Source: Guptibacillus hwajinpoensis (GTDB lineage: Bacteria > Bacillota > Bacilli > Bacillales > Bacillaceae_O). From it: 64,000 bases of DNA. The stretch's first letter is position 1. Each line of letters begins with the position of its first letter. The stretch covers positions 1-64,000 of the forward strand of contig JAENYN010000015.1 of assembly GCA_016841765.1 (NCBI GenBank), written 5' to 3'. Of the stretch, positions 1 through 9,015 are shown one piece after another. Below the pieces are notes generated by a model. The model was not told the origin of the DNA. It did no database searches and was given only the letters and a program-made list of their open reading frames with translations. The translations under genes and the position numbers were made by a program.

Positions 1-42
1 AGATATCGATTTAGAGGGCAGCCTTGACAGTTTCGTTCATAT

Positions 43-195
43 CAGGAGGCTCAGCCTCCTCCCCGTGGAAAGCGAGTGTCTGCAGCGCAATGGAACGAAC
101 TCGTTTTTCAGCTTAACTGATTGTTAGTAAACAGTATTACGTTGAATAGTTTTTGTTCGTCTCTAAGCATGACTTATTTTTTATGTCCCAACCTC
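43..195. repeat. Truncated copy of a dispersed MITE-like repeat (copy A)
   Basis: From about position 43 the sequence follows the right half of the full-length copies at 27988-28413 and 46849-47332 (inverted). Shared landmarks are GAGGCTCAGC, GCGAGTGTCTGCAGCGCAATG, the GTAAACAGTAT segment and the end TTATGTCCCAACCTC at 181-195. The left half is missing: bases 1-42 do not match, so the copy is 5'-truncated or recombined. No gene is seen in 1-222. Confidence 0.8.
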
Positions 196-222
196 CTCTT
201 TAATAGGTATATCAAACCCACA

Positions 223-1668
223 TCAAGACATGTCCATCCCTTCATCAGCCAGCGGAAGTTTCAATAAGAAGGTTGTTCCCTGTTCATTGCTTTCTTTCAG
301 CAGCAAGTCGCCCTCCATCGCCCGGGCCAGCATCCGGCTATAGGGGAGGCCGATTCCGAGACCGCGTATCTTATGTTTCTTCCCTTCTCCTCTGTAAAAC
401 CGCTCAAAGATCAAGTCCTGTTCTTTCCCGGGGATTCCCGGCCCATTGTCCCGCACTTCAATCAACGCGGTACCTGTTTCATCCTCTTTCAGGGAAATCC
501 GGATTTGGCCGGTGCCATCCATGGCCTGGACTGAATTATTCAGAAGGTTGATTAAAATTTGCTGCAGGCGGGCGCCGTCAGTCCGAACAAGAAGGTCACG
601 CCCCGCTCCCTCCACTTCCACTCTCAGTTCCTTATTTTCCTGCGGAATTCTCCACTGATGTGTGATTTCACTGACAAGTGAGTAAAGGTTATACGTATCG
701 GGAAGAAGGGTGACGGCACCTGCTGCAAACGAGTTGAAATCAAGCAAGTCTTTGATCATGGCTTCGAGCCGCTTGCCTTCCTTCAGGGCGATTTCAAGAA
801 GCTCCTTTGCTTCCTCCCCTTCAACCACACCGTCATTGAGGGCCTGGTTGATTCCGCTAATCGATGCAACCGGTGTTTTCAGTTCATGTGTGACACTGGC
901 CAGCAGCTCCGCTCTCATTTTTTCCAGCTGGCCAAGGCGCTGCGACATTTCTTTGAAAGACTGGATGAGTTCATGAACCTCCCGGCCGGCCGCCTCCTCA
1001 GGCAGCGAGACATGGTAGTCCCCATCTTCAATCTGCTTGGCGGCCTCCGCCACTTCTTTTATCGGCTGCGAAAGCTTACGGGACAGGAAGTAGATGACGA
1101 GCCAGCCGAGAATGCCGAGGCTTGCGAGCATCACAGCCAGCAATCCGAATTCCTGATTGACCCGCTCAAGGTCCCGTTCTGACTGCAGAATGACAACCCA
1201 GCCGGCTGTCACACCGTTAAATTCGATCGGCGCCTTGACAAGATACACTTTCCCGCCATCATCAAGCGAGATTTTTTGCGTATCATCACCGCTGTTTAGC
1301 AGCCCGGGAGGAAAGGGCGCCGCACGTCTTGTGAATGCTTGCTGCGGTTTACTGAATAGCACACTGCCTTCGTTATCCAAAACGGCAGTGACCATCTCGG
1401 TATCCAGGTTCAGCATCCGCTGCCGTTCATCAAGCACCCTTGATAAAACCGTGCCGAAAATAATTGTCCCTTCGCTGTCGATGACCCTGTCCGCCGTTTC
1501 TTCAGCAAGCAGCTTCGTTAAATCGAGGCGGTTTTGCAGTGTGGTGCGCTGAATCCAAAAGGCAGAAACAAGGCCGATGACAAGCAGCCCTACGAGAAGG
1601 GTCGCCACATAGCGGGTTGTCCAATATTGAAGCAGCGGGGTTTTGTTACCGTTACTTGGTGTTGACAT
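223..1668 (-). CDS. Two-component sensor histidine kinase
   Basis: A 481-residue membrane histidine kinase that should phosphorylate the response regulator encoded just upstream. A transmembrane helix at about residues 19-38 and another at about 175-195 flank an extracytoplasmic sensor region of about 135 residues. HAMP follows (about 196-248), then HisKA with phospho-acceptor His261 in SVTHELKTP, and an ATPase domain with an N box (NLLNNSVQAM, from 374), G1 box (DNGPGIP, from 407) and G2 box (GLGIGL, from 436). The ATG overlaps the end of the regulator gene by 17 bp, so the pair is one translationally coupled operon. The stimulus cannot be read from the sequence; the sensor region resembles no family I can name. 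Confidence 0.93.
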   Translation of the reverse strand: MSTPSNGNKTPLLQYWTTRYVATLLVGLLVIGLVSAFWIQRTTLQNRLDLTKLLAEETADRVIDSEGTIIFGTVLSRVLDERQRMLNLDTEMVTAVLDNEGSVLFSKPQQAFTRRAAPFPPGLLNSGDDTQKISLDDGGKVYLVKAPIEFNGVTAGWVVILQSERDLERVNQEFGLLAVMLASLGILGWLVIYFLSRKLSQPIKEVAEAAKQIEDGDYHVSLPEEAAGREVHELIQSFKEMSQRLGQLEKMRAELLASVTHELKTPVASISGINQALNDGVVEGEEAKELLEIALKEGKRLEAMIKDLLDFNSFAAGAVTLLPDTYNLYSLVSEITHQWRIPQENKELRVEVEGAGRDLLVRTDGARLQQILINLLNNSVQAMDGTGQIRISLKEDETGTALIEVRDNGPGIPGKEQDLIFERFYRGEGKKHKIRGLGIGLPYSRMLARAMEGDLLLKESNEQGTTFLLKLPLADEGMDMS

Positions 1669-2338
1669 TGAACTGATACCCCAATCCGCGGACCGTTTTG
1701 ATTTCCCCTTCGTCTGCCGGCCAGTTATGGAGGGCCTGGCGAAGCCGCTTCACCGCCAGGTCCACTGCCCTGTCGCTTCCCTCGTAGTCGAGACCCCATA
1801 CGCGGTCGAGCAGCTGTTCCCTGGTAAACGTCTGATTCGGATGGCGGGCGAGAAACAACAGCAGCGACAAATCCCGCGGCGTCAGGGAGATTTCCAATCC
1901 ATTCAGCATGACACTATGCGCCTTTTCATTGATGATCAAGCTTCCGAAATACATGATGCCGTCATCTTCCATGAATGACCGGGTCCGGCGCAGCACGGCT
2001 TTCACCCTTGCCACGACTTCATCTGCAACAAAGGGTTTCGTGATATAATCGTCCGCCCCTTCATTGAGGCCGCTCAGCCGGCTGTCGACCTCGCCTAACG
2101 CAGTGAGCATAATGACAGGTGTAGAGCTTTTCCCGCGGATTTCCTTTAAAATACTCCATCCGTCTCGGCCCGGCAGCATGACATCAAGCAGCACGAGATC
2201 AGGCTGCGTCTCCTCGAACAGCTCTGCCGCTTCATTGCCATCTGCCGTATGTTCCACGTGAAACCCGCCTTTTTGCAAATATGCCTTCAATACCCGGGCT
2301 ATAGCAGGTTCATCTTCCACCAGTAAAATGTTTCTCAC
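1652..2338 (-). CDS. OmpR/PhoB-family response regulator
   Basis: A 228-residue DNA-binding regulator. The receiver domain has the acidic pair near residues 8-10, phospho-acceptor Asp52 in LLDVMLPG, Thr79 and Lys101; a winged-helix output domain (about 130-225) carries the typical ending KTVRGLGYQF. It is the first gene of the operon with the kinase at 223-1668. Codons for residues about 25-31 also contain a parS-like sequence (2250-2265). Targets are unknown. Confidence 0.95.
   Translation of the reverse strand: MRNILLVEDEPAIARVLKAYLQKGGFHVEHTADGNEAAELFEETQPDLVLLDVMLPGRDGWSILKEIRGKSSTPVIMLTALGEVDSRLSGLNEGADDYITKPFVADEVVARVKAVLRRTRSFMEDDGIMYFGSLIINEKAHSVMLNGLEISLTPRDLSLLLFLARHPNQTFTREQLLDRVWGLDYEGSDRAVDLAVKRLRQALHNWPADEGEIKTVRGLGYQFNVNTK
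2250..2265. other. parS-like chromosome partition site 1
   Basis: TGTTCCACGTGAAACC matches the ParB/Spo0J site TGTTNCACGTGAAACA at all but the last base. It lies inside the response-regulator coding sequence, as parS sites often do in Bacillus. Confidence 0.8.
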
Positions 2339-2386
2339 TATTCCCCACCTCTTATAGTTCGGTTTTTTTCCATTTTACATCATTAC

Positions 2387-2448
2387 AGCAAAAAAAGGTG
2401 CCTGACCCCCGCTGCGTTACCAAGGCAACGCATTGGGGGTCAGGCACC
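2387..2448 (-). terminator. Rho-independent terminator after the purine permease
   Basis: A perfect 14-bp inverted repeat, GGTGCCTGACCCCC (2397-2410) and GGGGGTCAGGCACC (2435-2448), encloses a second small stem (TGCGTT/AACGCA). On the minus strand it is followed by seven T. It starts right after the permease stop codon. Confidence 0.88.
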
Positions 2449-2452
2449 ACAT

Positions 2453-3748
2453 TTAACCCATCCCATGCAAAATGAAATTGACCAGGAACAAACCGGCAAT
2501 GACATAAAGGGGAATCGATACTTCCTTCGGTTTTCCGAATAGGAGTTTCATGAGCGGATAAGCAATAAAGCCAAAGCCGATCCCGTCAGCAATGCTGTAC
2601 GAAAACGGAATCATGATGATGACAAGAAAAGCCGGAAACCCTTCAGACATATCCTGAAACGGAATGTTTTTAATGTTATGCAGCATCAGCGAGCCAATAA
2701 TGATCAACACCGGCGCGATGGCACTATCCGGAATGATCTTCACATATGGAATAAACAAGATAGACACGAGAAACAGCAACCCGGTTGTGATTGATGTGAT
2801 CCCTGTCCGTCCGCCAGCCGTAATCGCCGCCGCGCTTTCAACGGCAGACACAGTCGGGCTTGTGCCGAAAATCCCCGAAAACATCGAAGCCAGCGCATTC
2901 GAACGAAATGCCGGGGTAAAGGCTGCGGGCCTTTGCAGCATCGTGGCCTGATTATGGATAAGACCGATGTTTTCAAAAACAAGCACCATTGTCAGTGAAA
3001 AAACAGCAATCCAGAATGCCATCGTAAAACTGTTTCCAAAATCCATACTCATAAACACACTGCCGAAACCCGAATCCTTCGGGGCCGGGCCGCCTCCGTG
3101 CAAATCGGTCACACCTGTCAGCACAGATAGAACCGTACCAGCAGCAATGCTGATTAAGAAGTTCGCCGGTACATTCCAGGCAAACAGGGCAGCTGCAATC
3201 AGCAATGTCACAATGGACAGGATGACAGCCGGTTCCCCGATGTCGCCGAGTGCCAAAATGGCATGCTCCCCTTTTCGGATAATCCCGCCTTTTTCCAGGC
3301 CGATCAAGGCGAGAAAAAGGCCGAGGCCGACCGTAATCGAATCCTTCAGAGAATCAGGAATCGATCTTGCAAGGATGCCGGTAAGCGGTGTGAAGGCAAT
3401 AACTGTGTAAAACAGACCCGAAATGAAGACGACCGCTAGCCCTTGCTGCCATGTAAGCCCCATCGCTTGGACGATGGTATAGGAAAACATGGCGTTGACC
3501 CCCATACCCGGAACAAGGACCATAGGAGCGTTGGCCCACAATCCCATCAGGATGGAGCCGGCCGCTGACGTGAAAATCGTAGCCAGGACTGCGGCTTCAA
3601 TCGGAATCCCCGCTTCCGAAAGGATGGCTGAATTGACAGCTATAATATAAACGACAGTGAAGAAAGCAACAAACCCGGCCAGGATTTCCTTGCCGAAAGT
3701 CGTTTCTTCTTCCTGCAGCTTAAAGTGTCTTTCAAACCTGTTGCGCAT
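2453..3748 (-). CDS. NCS2/AzgA-family purine (guanine/hypoxanthine-type) permease
   Basis: A polytopic membrane protein of 431 residues with about 12-13 hydrophobic segments, resembling the AzgA/PbuG branch of the nucleobase:cation symporters. It shares the FFTVVYIIAVN region near the N terminus, a PGMGVNAMFSY motif and a late ESAAAITAGGRTG segment. Expected role: proton-coupled uptake of guanine or hypoxanthine. The open frame continues 21 codons upstream, but I chose ATG 3748 because AGAGGAAG lies about 7 nt before it and the family starts near this point (RNRFERHF). A promoter is seen at 3820-3848. I looked for a purine riboswitch or PurBox in the short leader and saw none. Confidence 0.9.
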   Translation of the reverse strand: MRNRFERHFKLQEEETTFGKEILAGFVAFFTVVYIIAVNSAILSEAGIPIEAAVLATIFTSAAGSILMGLWANAPMVLVPGMGVNAMFSYTIVQAMGLTWQQGLAVVFISGLFYTVIAFTPLTGILARSIPDSLKDSITVGLGLFLALIGLEKGGIIRKGEHAILALGDIGEPAVILSIVTLLIAAALFAWNVPANFLISIAAGTVLSVLTGVTDLHGGGPAPKDSGFGSVFMSMDFGNSFTMAFWIAVFSLTMVLVFENIGLIHNQATMLQRPAAFTPAFRSNALASMFSGIFGTSPTVSAVESAAAITAGGRTGITSITTGLLFLVSILFIPYVKIIPDSAIAPVLIIIGSLMLHNIKNIPFQDMSEGFPAFLVIIMIPFSYSIADGIGFGFIAYPLMKLLFGKPKEVSIPLYVIAGLFLVNFILHGMG

Positions 3749-3819
3749 ATTTTTTCTTCCTCTATTTATTTCCCTCTCCCACCCCGCAGCCCGCTTGGAA
3801 ACAGGCCGCAATAGAACCC

Positions 3820-3848
3820 ATTATAATTACCCCGATCCGCTTAAGCAA
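3820..3848 (-). promoter_or_regulatory. Predicted SigA promoter of the purine permease
   Basis: Minus strand TTGCTT, 17-bp spacer, TATAAT (perfect -10), about 70 bp before the permease start and inside the divergent intergenic region. Confidence 0.6.
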
Positions 3849-3945
3849 GCTTTATTTCCCGGAAAATGCCGTACTCTTCCGGGTATATTGCCTTCAAGTT
3901 ACGGGTATGAAAATAACAAGGATGCTATTTAAGGAGGACGAGCGT

Positions 3946-5394
3946 TTGGCCAATTCACAAAAAATCACCCTTATTCAAATGAACGACACCCATGGCTATC
4001 TTGAACCACATACCGAAATCTTTTTTGAAGAAAATGGCCCTGTCTCCCGGACAGCCGGAGGATTTGCAAAAATAGCGGCCACTGTGAAAAAAATCAAGGA
4101 AGAAACAAACGGGCAAACTTTATTTTTAGACAGCGGCGATACATTCCACGGAACGTTTCTTCCTGTTGAAACAAAAGGAGAAGCAATGATTCCGATATTG
4201 AATTCGCTTGGTCTTGACGGCATGACCGGGCACTGGGATTTTGCTTATACACCGGACCGGCTAAACACCCTGCAACAATCCCTGAATTACCCGATGCTTG
4301 CCTGCAATGTTTTTGATGCCGGTACAAATGAACATTACTTCAAGCCGTATATCATGAAAGAAACAGGCGGTGTAAAAGCAGCTGTCATCGGACTGGCCTG
4401 CCCGTATGTGGGAAGCCAGATGCCGAAGCATTTCGCAAAGGGCGTCTATTTTAAAGATGCTGAGAAAGAACTTCCATATCTTATCCATAAAGTAAAAAAA
4501 GAAGAGGGCGCTGATATCGTCATCCTTTTATCCCACCAGGGGTTCGCCCAGGATATGGAGCTCCTGAAAGAAATAAGAGGCATCGATGTCATACTTAGCG
4601 GGCATACCCACAACAGGCTATACGACCCTGTCCAATACGGAGACACGCTTGTCATCCAGTCAGGTGCCCACGGGGCGTTTCTGGGCCGCCTTGATCTTGA
4701 AATTTCCAATGGCAGAATCATCAAACATCACCACCAGTTAATCGAAATGACACCGGACATCCCTGATGACCCCGATATAAAACAGCAAGTGGATCGCGCT
4801 CTTGAACCCTATCGGAATAAACTATCCGAGAAAGTCGGATCGACCGCTTCACTCCTCTTCCGCGGGATGAACATTGAATCAACGATGGACAACTTTCTGA
4901 TGAATGCCCTGCTCGATTACAGCGGCGCCGAGATTGCATTTTCACATGGCTGGCGGTACGGAGCTCCTATTGCACCCGGCGACATCACGACTAACAACCT
5001 TTATAATATCGTGCCGATGAATCCAGCTGTGATAACTGCTGAACTGTCCGGCGCAGAAATCCTGCTCATGCTTGAAGAAACCATCGAAACAACCTACTCC
5101 CGCAATCCCTTCAAACAATCAAACGGCTACATGAAACGCGGGCTTGGCTACAAAGCGTATGTAAAGCTGGAAAACCCTCCAGGCTTGCGTATCGAACAGC
5201 TGTTTATCGGCAGTGAAAAATTGAACCCTGATAAGCTTTATAAAGCGGTCTATATCACAAAACAGGGGATTCCCGGTAAATATGGGCGAAAGCGGGAAAC
5301 ACTCGGCGAACCGGCTGTGGAAGTGATGAAAGGGTATTTATCGAAAAACCCAAACTTACAACAGGGCTATGAGGGGACATACGAAATTATTTGA
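3946..5394 (+). CDS. Metallophosphoesterase / 5'-nucleotidase (YunD/UshA-like)
   Basis: A two-domain nucleotidase of 482 residues. The N-terminal metallophosphatase half shows QMNDTHGYLEPH, LDSGDTFHG, GHWDF (with W where N is usual in GNHE/GNHD), LSHQG and SGHTHNR; these are the dinuclear metal ligands. The C-terminal half is the 5'-nucleotidase substrate domain (NTLxN-like region, then NNLYNIVPMNPAV). No signal peptide is visible, so a cytoplasmic enzyme like B. subtilis YunD is likely. I take TTG 3946 as start because AAGGAGG sits 8 nt before it; an ATG 39 bp upstream (3907) has no ribosome site. Confidence 0.87.
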   Translation: MANSQKITLIQMNDTHGYLEPHTEIFFEENGPVSRTAGGFAKIAATVKKIKEETNGQTLFLDSGDTFHGTFLPVETKGEAMIPILNSLGLDGMTGHWDFAYTPDRLNTLQQSLNYPMLACNVFDAGTNEHYFKPYIMKETGGVKAAVIGLACPYVGSQMPKHFAKGVYFKDAEKELPYLIHKVKKEEGADIVILLSHQGFAQDMELLKEIRGIDVILSGHTHNRLYDPVQYGDTLVIQSGAHGAFLGRLDLEISNGRIIKHHHQLIEMTPDIPDDPDIKQQVDRALEPYRNKLSEKVGSTASLLFRGMNIESTMDNFLMNALLDYSGAEIAFSHGWRYGAPIAPGDITTNNLYNIVPMNPAVITAELSGAEILLMLEETIETTYSRNPFKQSNGYMKRGLGYKAYVKLENPPGLRIEQLFIGSEKLNPDKLYKAVYITKQGIPGKYGRKRETLGEPAVEVMKGYLSKNPNLQQGYEGTYEII

Positions 5395-5455
5395 AAATAT
5401 CATTACGTGTATTTCACTTTTTACACTCTGAAAGTCCCAACCGCTTTAACGCTTG

Positions 5456-5490
5456 AAAAGACTGCTTCATTAAAGCAGTCTTTTTTTCTT
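5456..5490 (+). terminator. Terminator after the 5'-nucleotidase
   Basis: AAAGACTGCTT and AAGCAGTCTTT pair around a short loop and run into a T-rich tract. Confidence 0.88.
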
Positions 5491-5638
5491 TTTTATGACA
5501 AATTACCCATAAATCGACATATTTAGTGAGTCGAAAGAATCCTTTTTGTGAGAATAGATGCATTTTTCAGAATAATATTATATATTTACAAACGTAATAC
5601 AAAAACTACACATTTTTACAATATAAGGGGGAACCAGG

Positions 5639-8038
5639 TTGAAAACTCGTAAACTTGCAGGCTTAGCAATGGCAGCCGCCTTGAGCGTCGGCACGTTCGC
5701 CGGCACTGCGGCAGGCAGCAGCTTGAGCCCGGAAAATGTACTGGCCAATCCGCCGGCAAAAGCGGTGGATTATTCTCATCAGGGTCCTGTTGACTTCGGG
5801 ATCGCCAATGATGAGCGTTTGATTGAAATGCTTAAGAAGGAAGGCAAAATCAAAGAAAATGCCACTGCCGCAGAAGCGGAGCAGGCACTGAATAACTTTT
5901 TGAAACAAAAAGCGGCCTCTGTCAAGAAAGAAGCCGGTGAACTTGCTGACGAAGAAAAAGCAGCAAAAGCAAAGCTTCAGGGACAAATGAACAACACCGG
6001 CCTCACCAACGGCCAGGGCAATAAGCTTGGCCAGGCCAAAAACAACACACCTTCTTCAGTAAAAGAAGAAGCATATAACGGTGAAAAAAGGTCTGATAAA
6101 GTCCTCGTATTGCTGGTCGATTATCCGGACAAGCCTCATAATTCCATGACTGCTGATGAAACGGATATGTATTATAAAAATGAAGATGCGTACTCTCAGC
6201 AGCATTACCAGGATATGCTGTTCGGTGAAGGCGGATGGACAGGCCCTAACGGGAAAACCTATGATTCTATGAAACAATACTATGAACAGCAATCCGGCGG
6301 CAGCTATTCTGTCGAGGGTGAAGTTGCCGGCTGGTATACTGCGAGCAAGCCGGCAGCCGCATACGGTGGCAACTATCCTACTCCAGACGGAAGTGATGTA
6401 AATGCACGCGGCCTTGTAAAAGAAGCACTAGAACTGGCGGCTGCAGATGAATCTGTAAATCTTGCAGACTATGACCAATGGGATCGTTACGACCTTGACG
6501 GTGACGGCAATTTCCTAGAGCCGGACGGCCTTGTCGACCACTTGATGGTCATCCATTCCGGTGTAGGTGAAGAAGCCGGCGGCGGATCGCTTGGATCGGA
6601 TGCAATCTGGTCGCACCGCTGGAACCTTGGCGGCGTAACCCCTATTGGCGGAACAGAAGCTACTGTTCCATACTGGGGCGGCGCAATGGCAGCGTACGAT
6701 TATACAATCGAACCTGAAGACGGTGCAGTCGGCGTTATGGCGCACGAATTCGGCCATGACCTTGGCCTGCCGGATGAGTATGACACCCAATATTCCGGAG
6801 CAGGTGAAGCCGTAAGCTACTGGTCGATCATGGCAAGCGGCAGCTGGGCGGGAGACATTCCTGGCGCAATGCCTACCGGCTTCAGCCCGTATGCTAAGGA
6901 AATGCTGCAATCAACAGCAGTTGTTGATAACGAGGGCACGAAAGGAAACTGGCTGTCAGGAACTGAAGTGAATGTCGAGGACATCAACAGCAAAGGAATG
7001 GAAGTCCTTCTTGATGAAGCAGCAACTAAAGGGACAAACAATGATGCTGTAAAAGTGAACCTCCCACAAAAAGAGACAGTAATCAATGAACCGTTCAGCG
7101 GCGAATCTGAGTATTTCTCCGGCAGTGCGGATGACTTGCATAACACGCTTTCAACAACAGTCGATCTTACAAATGCTACAAATGCTACGTTCGATTTCAA
7201 AGCTTGGTATGATATCGAAAAAGATTGGGATTATGCATACGTGACCGTGAATGGCGATCCGATTGCCAGTAATATCACGACGGACACAAACCCTTACGGC
7301 TCAAACCTCGGAAACGGTATCACCGGTTCATCTAACGGATGGATTGACGCTTCCTTCGACCTTTCCGCTTATGCAGGCCAGGAAGTCGAAGTGGCCATCG
7401 AATATGTGACGGATGCGGCTGTATCCAATCCTGGATTGTTTGCCGATGATCTTTCCGTAACAGTTGACGGTGAAGAAGTACTTTTCGACGATGCTGAAGG
7501 CGATTCACAATTTGTACTAAACGGTTTTACACAAAATGACGGCATCAAACGCTCCGAGCACTACTACCTGCTCGAATGGCGCAGCCACAACGGTGTTGAT
7601 GAAGGCCTTGCCAACATCCGCCGCGGTGACAGCCTTATGACATACGATGACGGCCTTGTCGTATGGTATGTCGATAATGCATACAGCGAGAACTGGACAG
7701 GCCTTCACCCTGGTGACGGCTTCCTTGGAGTCGTTGATGCAGACCAGCATACCAACTATTGGAGTGATGGAGCTGTTGGCTCTACCCGCTATCAGGTGCA
7801 TGATGCGGCGTTCAACCTGGAGCAGTCTGATTCCATGTTCCTTGACTACACTGATTTGCTCGGTATGACCCTAAAAGATAACTACACAGCGCGCAATCCG
7901 CTGTTTGATGACAGCCTTGATTACAGCAATGCCGGCCTTGTTGATGCAGGACGAAACGTTCCTGAATACGGTATGAAGTTCCGTGTGACCGGCCAGAGTG
8001 CTGATGGTACTGTCGGTAAAGTATTGCTTTATAAGTAG
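5639..8038 (+). CDS. Secreted M6-family metalloprotease, immune inhibitor A type
   Basis: A 799-residue extracellular zinc protease of the immune inhibitor A (InhA) family. It starts with TTG 7 nt after AAGGGGG and has a Sec signal peptide (about residues 1-26, cleavage near AAG). A charged propeptide follows, with a coiled-coil-like Lys/Glu stretch at about 60-135. The catalytic domain has HEFGHDLGLPDEYD with His369, Glu370 and His373, and a Met-containing turn (WSIMASGSW). The C-terminal part (about 480-640) is a jelly-roll/MAM-like domain (Asp-rich, DFKAWYDIE, ADDLSVTVDG), then a conserved InhA tail with LEWRSHNGVDEG. The family length matches. It is monocistronic, with its own terminator. 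Substrates (for example host defence peptides) are only known for homologues. Confidence 0.93.
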   Translation: MKTRKLAGLAMAAALSVGTFAGTAAGSSLSPENVLANPPAKAVDYSHQGPVDFGIANDERLIEMLKKEGKIKENATAAEAEQALNNFLKQKAASVKKEAGELADEEKAAKAKLQGQMNNTGLTNGQGNKLGQAKNNTPSSVKEEAYNGEKRSDKVLVLLVDYPDKPHNSMTADETDMYYKNEDAYSQQHYQDMLFGEGGWTGPNGKTYDSMKQYYEQQSGGSYSVEGEVAGWYTASKPAAAYGGNYPTPDGSDVNARGLVKEALELAAADESVNLADYDQWDRYDLDGDGNFLEPDGLVDHLMVIHSGVGEEAGGGSLGSDAIWSHRWNLGGVTPIGGTEATVPYWGGAMAAYDYTIEPEDGAVGVMAHEFGHDLGLPDEYDTQYSGAGEAVSYWSIMASGSWAGDIPGAMPTGFSPYAKEMLQSTAVVDNEGTKGNWLSGTEVNVEDINSKGMEVLLDEAATKGTNNDAVKVNLPQKETVINEPFSGESEYFSGSADDLHNTLSTTVDLTNATNATFDFKAWYDIEKDWDYAYVTVNGDPIASNITTDTNPYGSNLGNGITGSSNGWIDASFDLSAYAGQEVEVAIEYVTDAAVSNPGLFADDLSVTVDGEEVLFDDAEGDSQFVLNGFTQNDGIKRSEHYYLLEWRSHNGVDEGLANIRRGDSLMTYDDGLVVWYVDNAYSENWTGLHPGDGFLGVVDADQHTNYWSDGAVGSTRYQVHDAAFNLEQSDSMFLDYTDLLGMTLKDNYTARNPLFDDSLDYSNAGLVDAGRNVPEYGMKFRVTGQSADGTVGKVLLYK

Positions 8039-8059
8039 GATAAAGAATCACATCACTAT

Positions 8060-8100
8060 AAAAAAACAGGCGAATGTCTATAACATTCGCCTGTTTTTTA
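8060..8100 (+). terminator. Terminator after the M6 protease
   Basis: AAACAGGCGAATGT and ACATTCGCCTGTTT form a perfect 14-bp stem followed by T residues; 20 bp after the stop codon. Confidence 0.93.
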
Positions 8101-8183
8101 TTATTGGAATAAATTAGTGGGTTTTGGATTACAACAATTCAATGATATTTTAACTGTCGTTTACACTGAAACGTTTTATATGC

Positions 8184-8483
8184 TTAATCACTGATAAAAA
8201 GACTGTGGAGCAGCAGGAATAGAAGGACGCCGGCTCCGATGAAAAAAGACATATAATTTAAAACAGAACGGTCTTTTGCCTTTCTGTATGCGATGATGCT
8301 TAGGATAAAGGCAGTAAGTTCAATTGGTATCGCAGCAGCCACTGTAAAATCCCACGAGTGCCCTTCATCGAATGTTACCAGGCCGAGCAGCATAAAAGCG
8401 AAAAATGTGAAAATCATCAGTAGGAAAAGAACAGTTAACCCAACAGACCACTTACCTGTACGGCTTTGAGGAAAAATCATCAT
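8184..8483 (-). CDS. Small three-helix membrane protein, unknown function
   Basis: About 99 residues with three hydrophobic segments (about 16-38, 46-66 and 76-95) joined by short polar loops; no motif I recognise. GAAGGAGGG lies 10-12 nt before ATG 8483; a GTG at 8495 touches the ribosome site and is a poor start. It is monocistronic and convergent with the M6 protease gene. The region 8496-8967 holds no gene that I can support. Confidence 0.65.
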   Translation of the reverse strand: MMIFPQSRTGKWSVGLTVLFLLMIFTFFAFMLLGLVTFDEGHSWDFTVAAAIPIELTAFILSIIAYRKAKDRSVLNYMSFFIGAGVLLFLLLHSLFISD

Positions 8484-8966
8484 TATCGAATCCACCCTCC
8501 TTCAATAAACATCATTTGGTTTTTAGCCTTATTTCAAGCTAATTTTCAATTGCCGAAAAATCCTTCTATCCCCATTATATTATTCAGTTGTGAACAAACT
8601 TGGTGTTTATATGTATTATTGACGAAATCACCTATTAAAATGCTGCCCCAACCCCTTCTGCCTTTTAATTAGTTTCAGACTTTATGTATTTGATTGATTG
8701 GAGTCAATACAATATCTTGAATTCCTCTTCCTTAACCCACCATATAATCCATTTCAATATACGCTCCAAACCACTGCATACCAGGGGGAGATCCTGCCCA
8801 TCAGCCTGGAAGCTCAGGGGGCAACTTTATGCAAGTAGCATAATACGTTTTCAGCAAACCTCCCGTTATTTTCCGGGAAATATCGTTAATTTTCGACACT
8901 CTTTCCCGACTACTAAGCAGTTAGATGAGACTAAACAAAACACTTTATTTCAATATAGACGGCAAG

Positions 8967-8997
8967 TAAAAAAAACGGAGCAGCTGTCAGCTGCCCC
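8967..8997 (-). terminator. Terminator after the PhoX-like gene
   Basis: Minus strand GGGGCAGCTG/CAGCTGCTCC stem followed by eight T. Confidence 0.85.
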
Positions 8998-9015
8998 GGG
9001 TCTTTCTCTTTTCCC

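Noticed and set aside
3749-3906. Purine riboswitch or PurBox for the purine permease
   Set aside because: The short leader has no three-way-junction consensus and no inverted CGAAC pair; only a SigA-type promoter is visible.
8496-8967. Possible gene in the 470-bp gap before the PhoX-like terminator
   Set aside because: Frames here lack ribosome sites and the one long plus-strand frame runs antisense into the PhoX-like gene.
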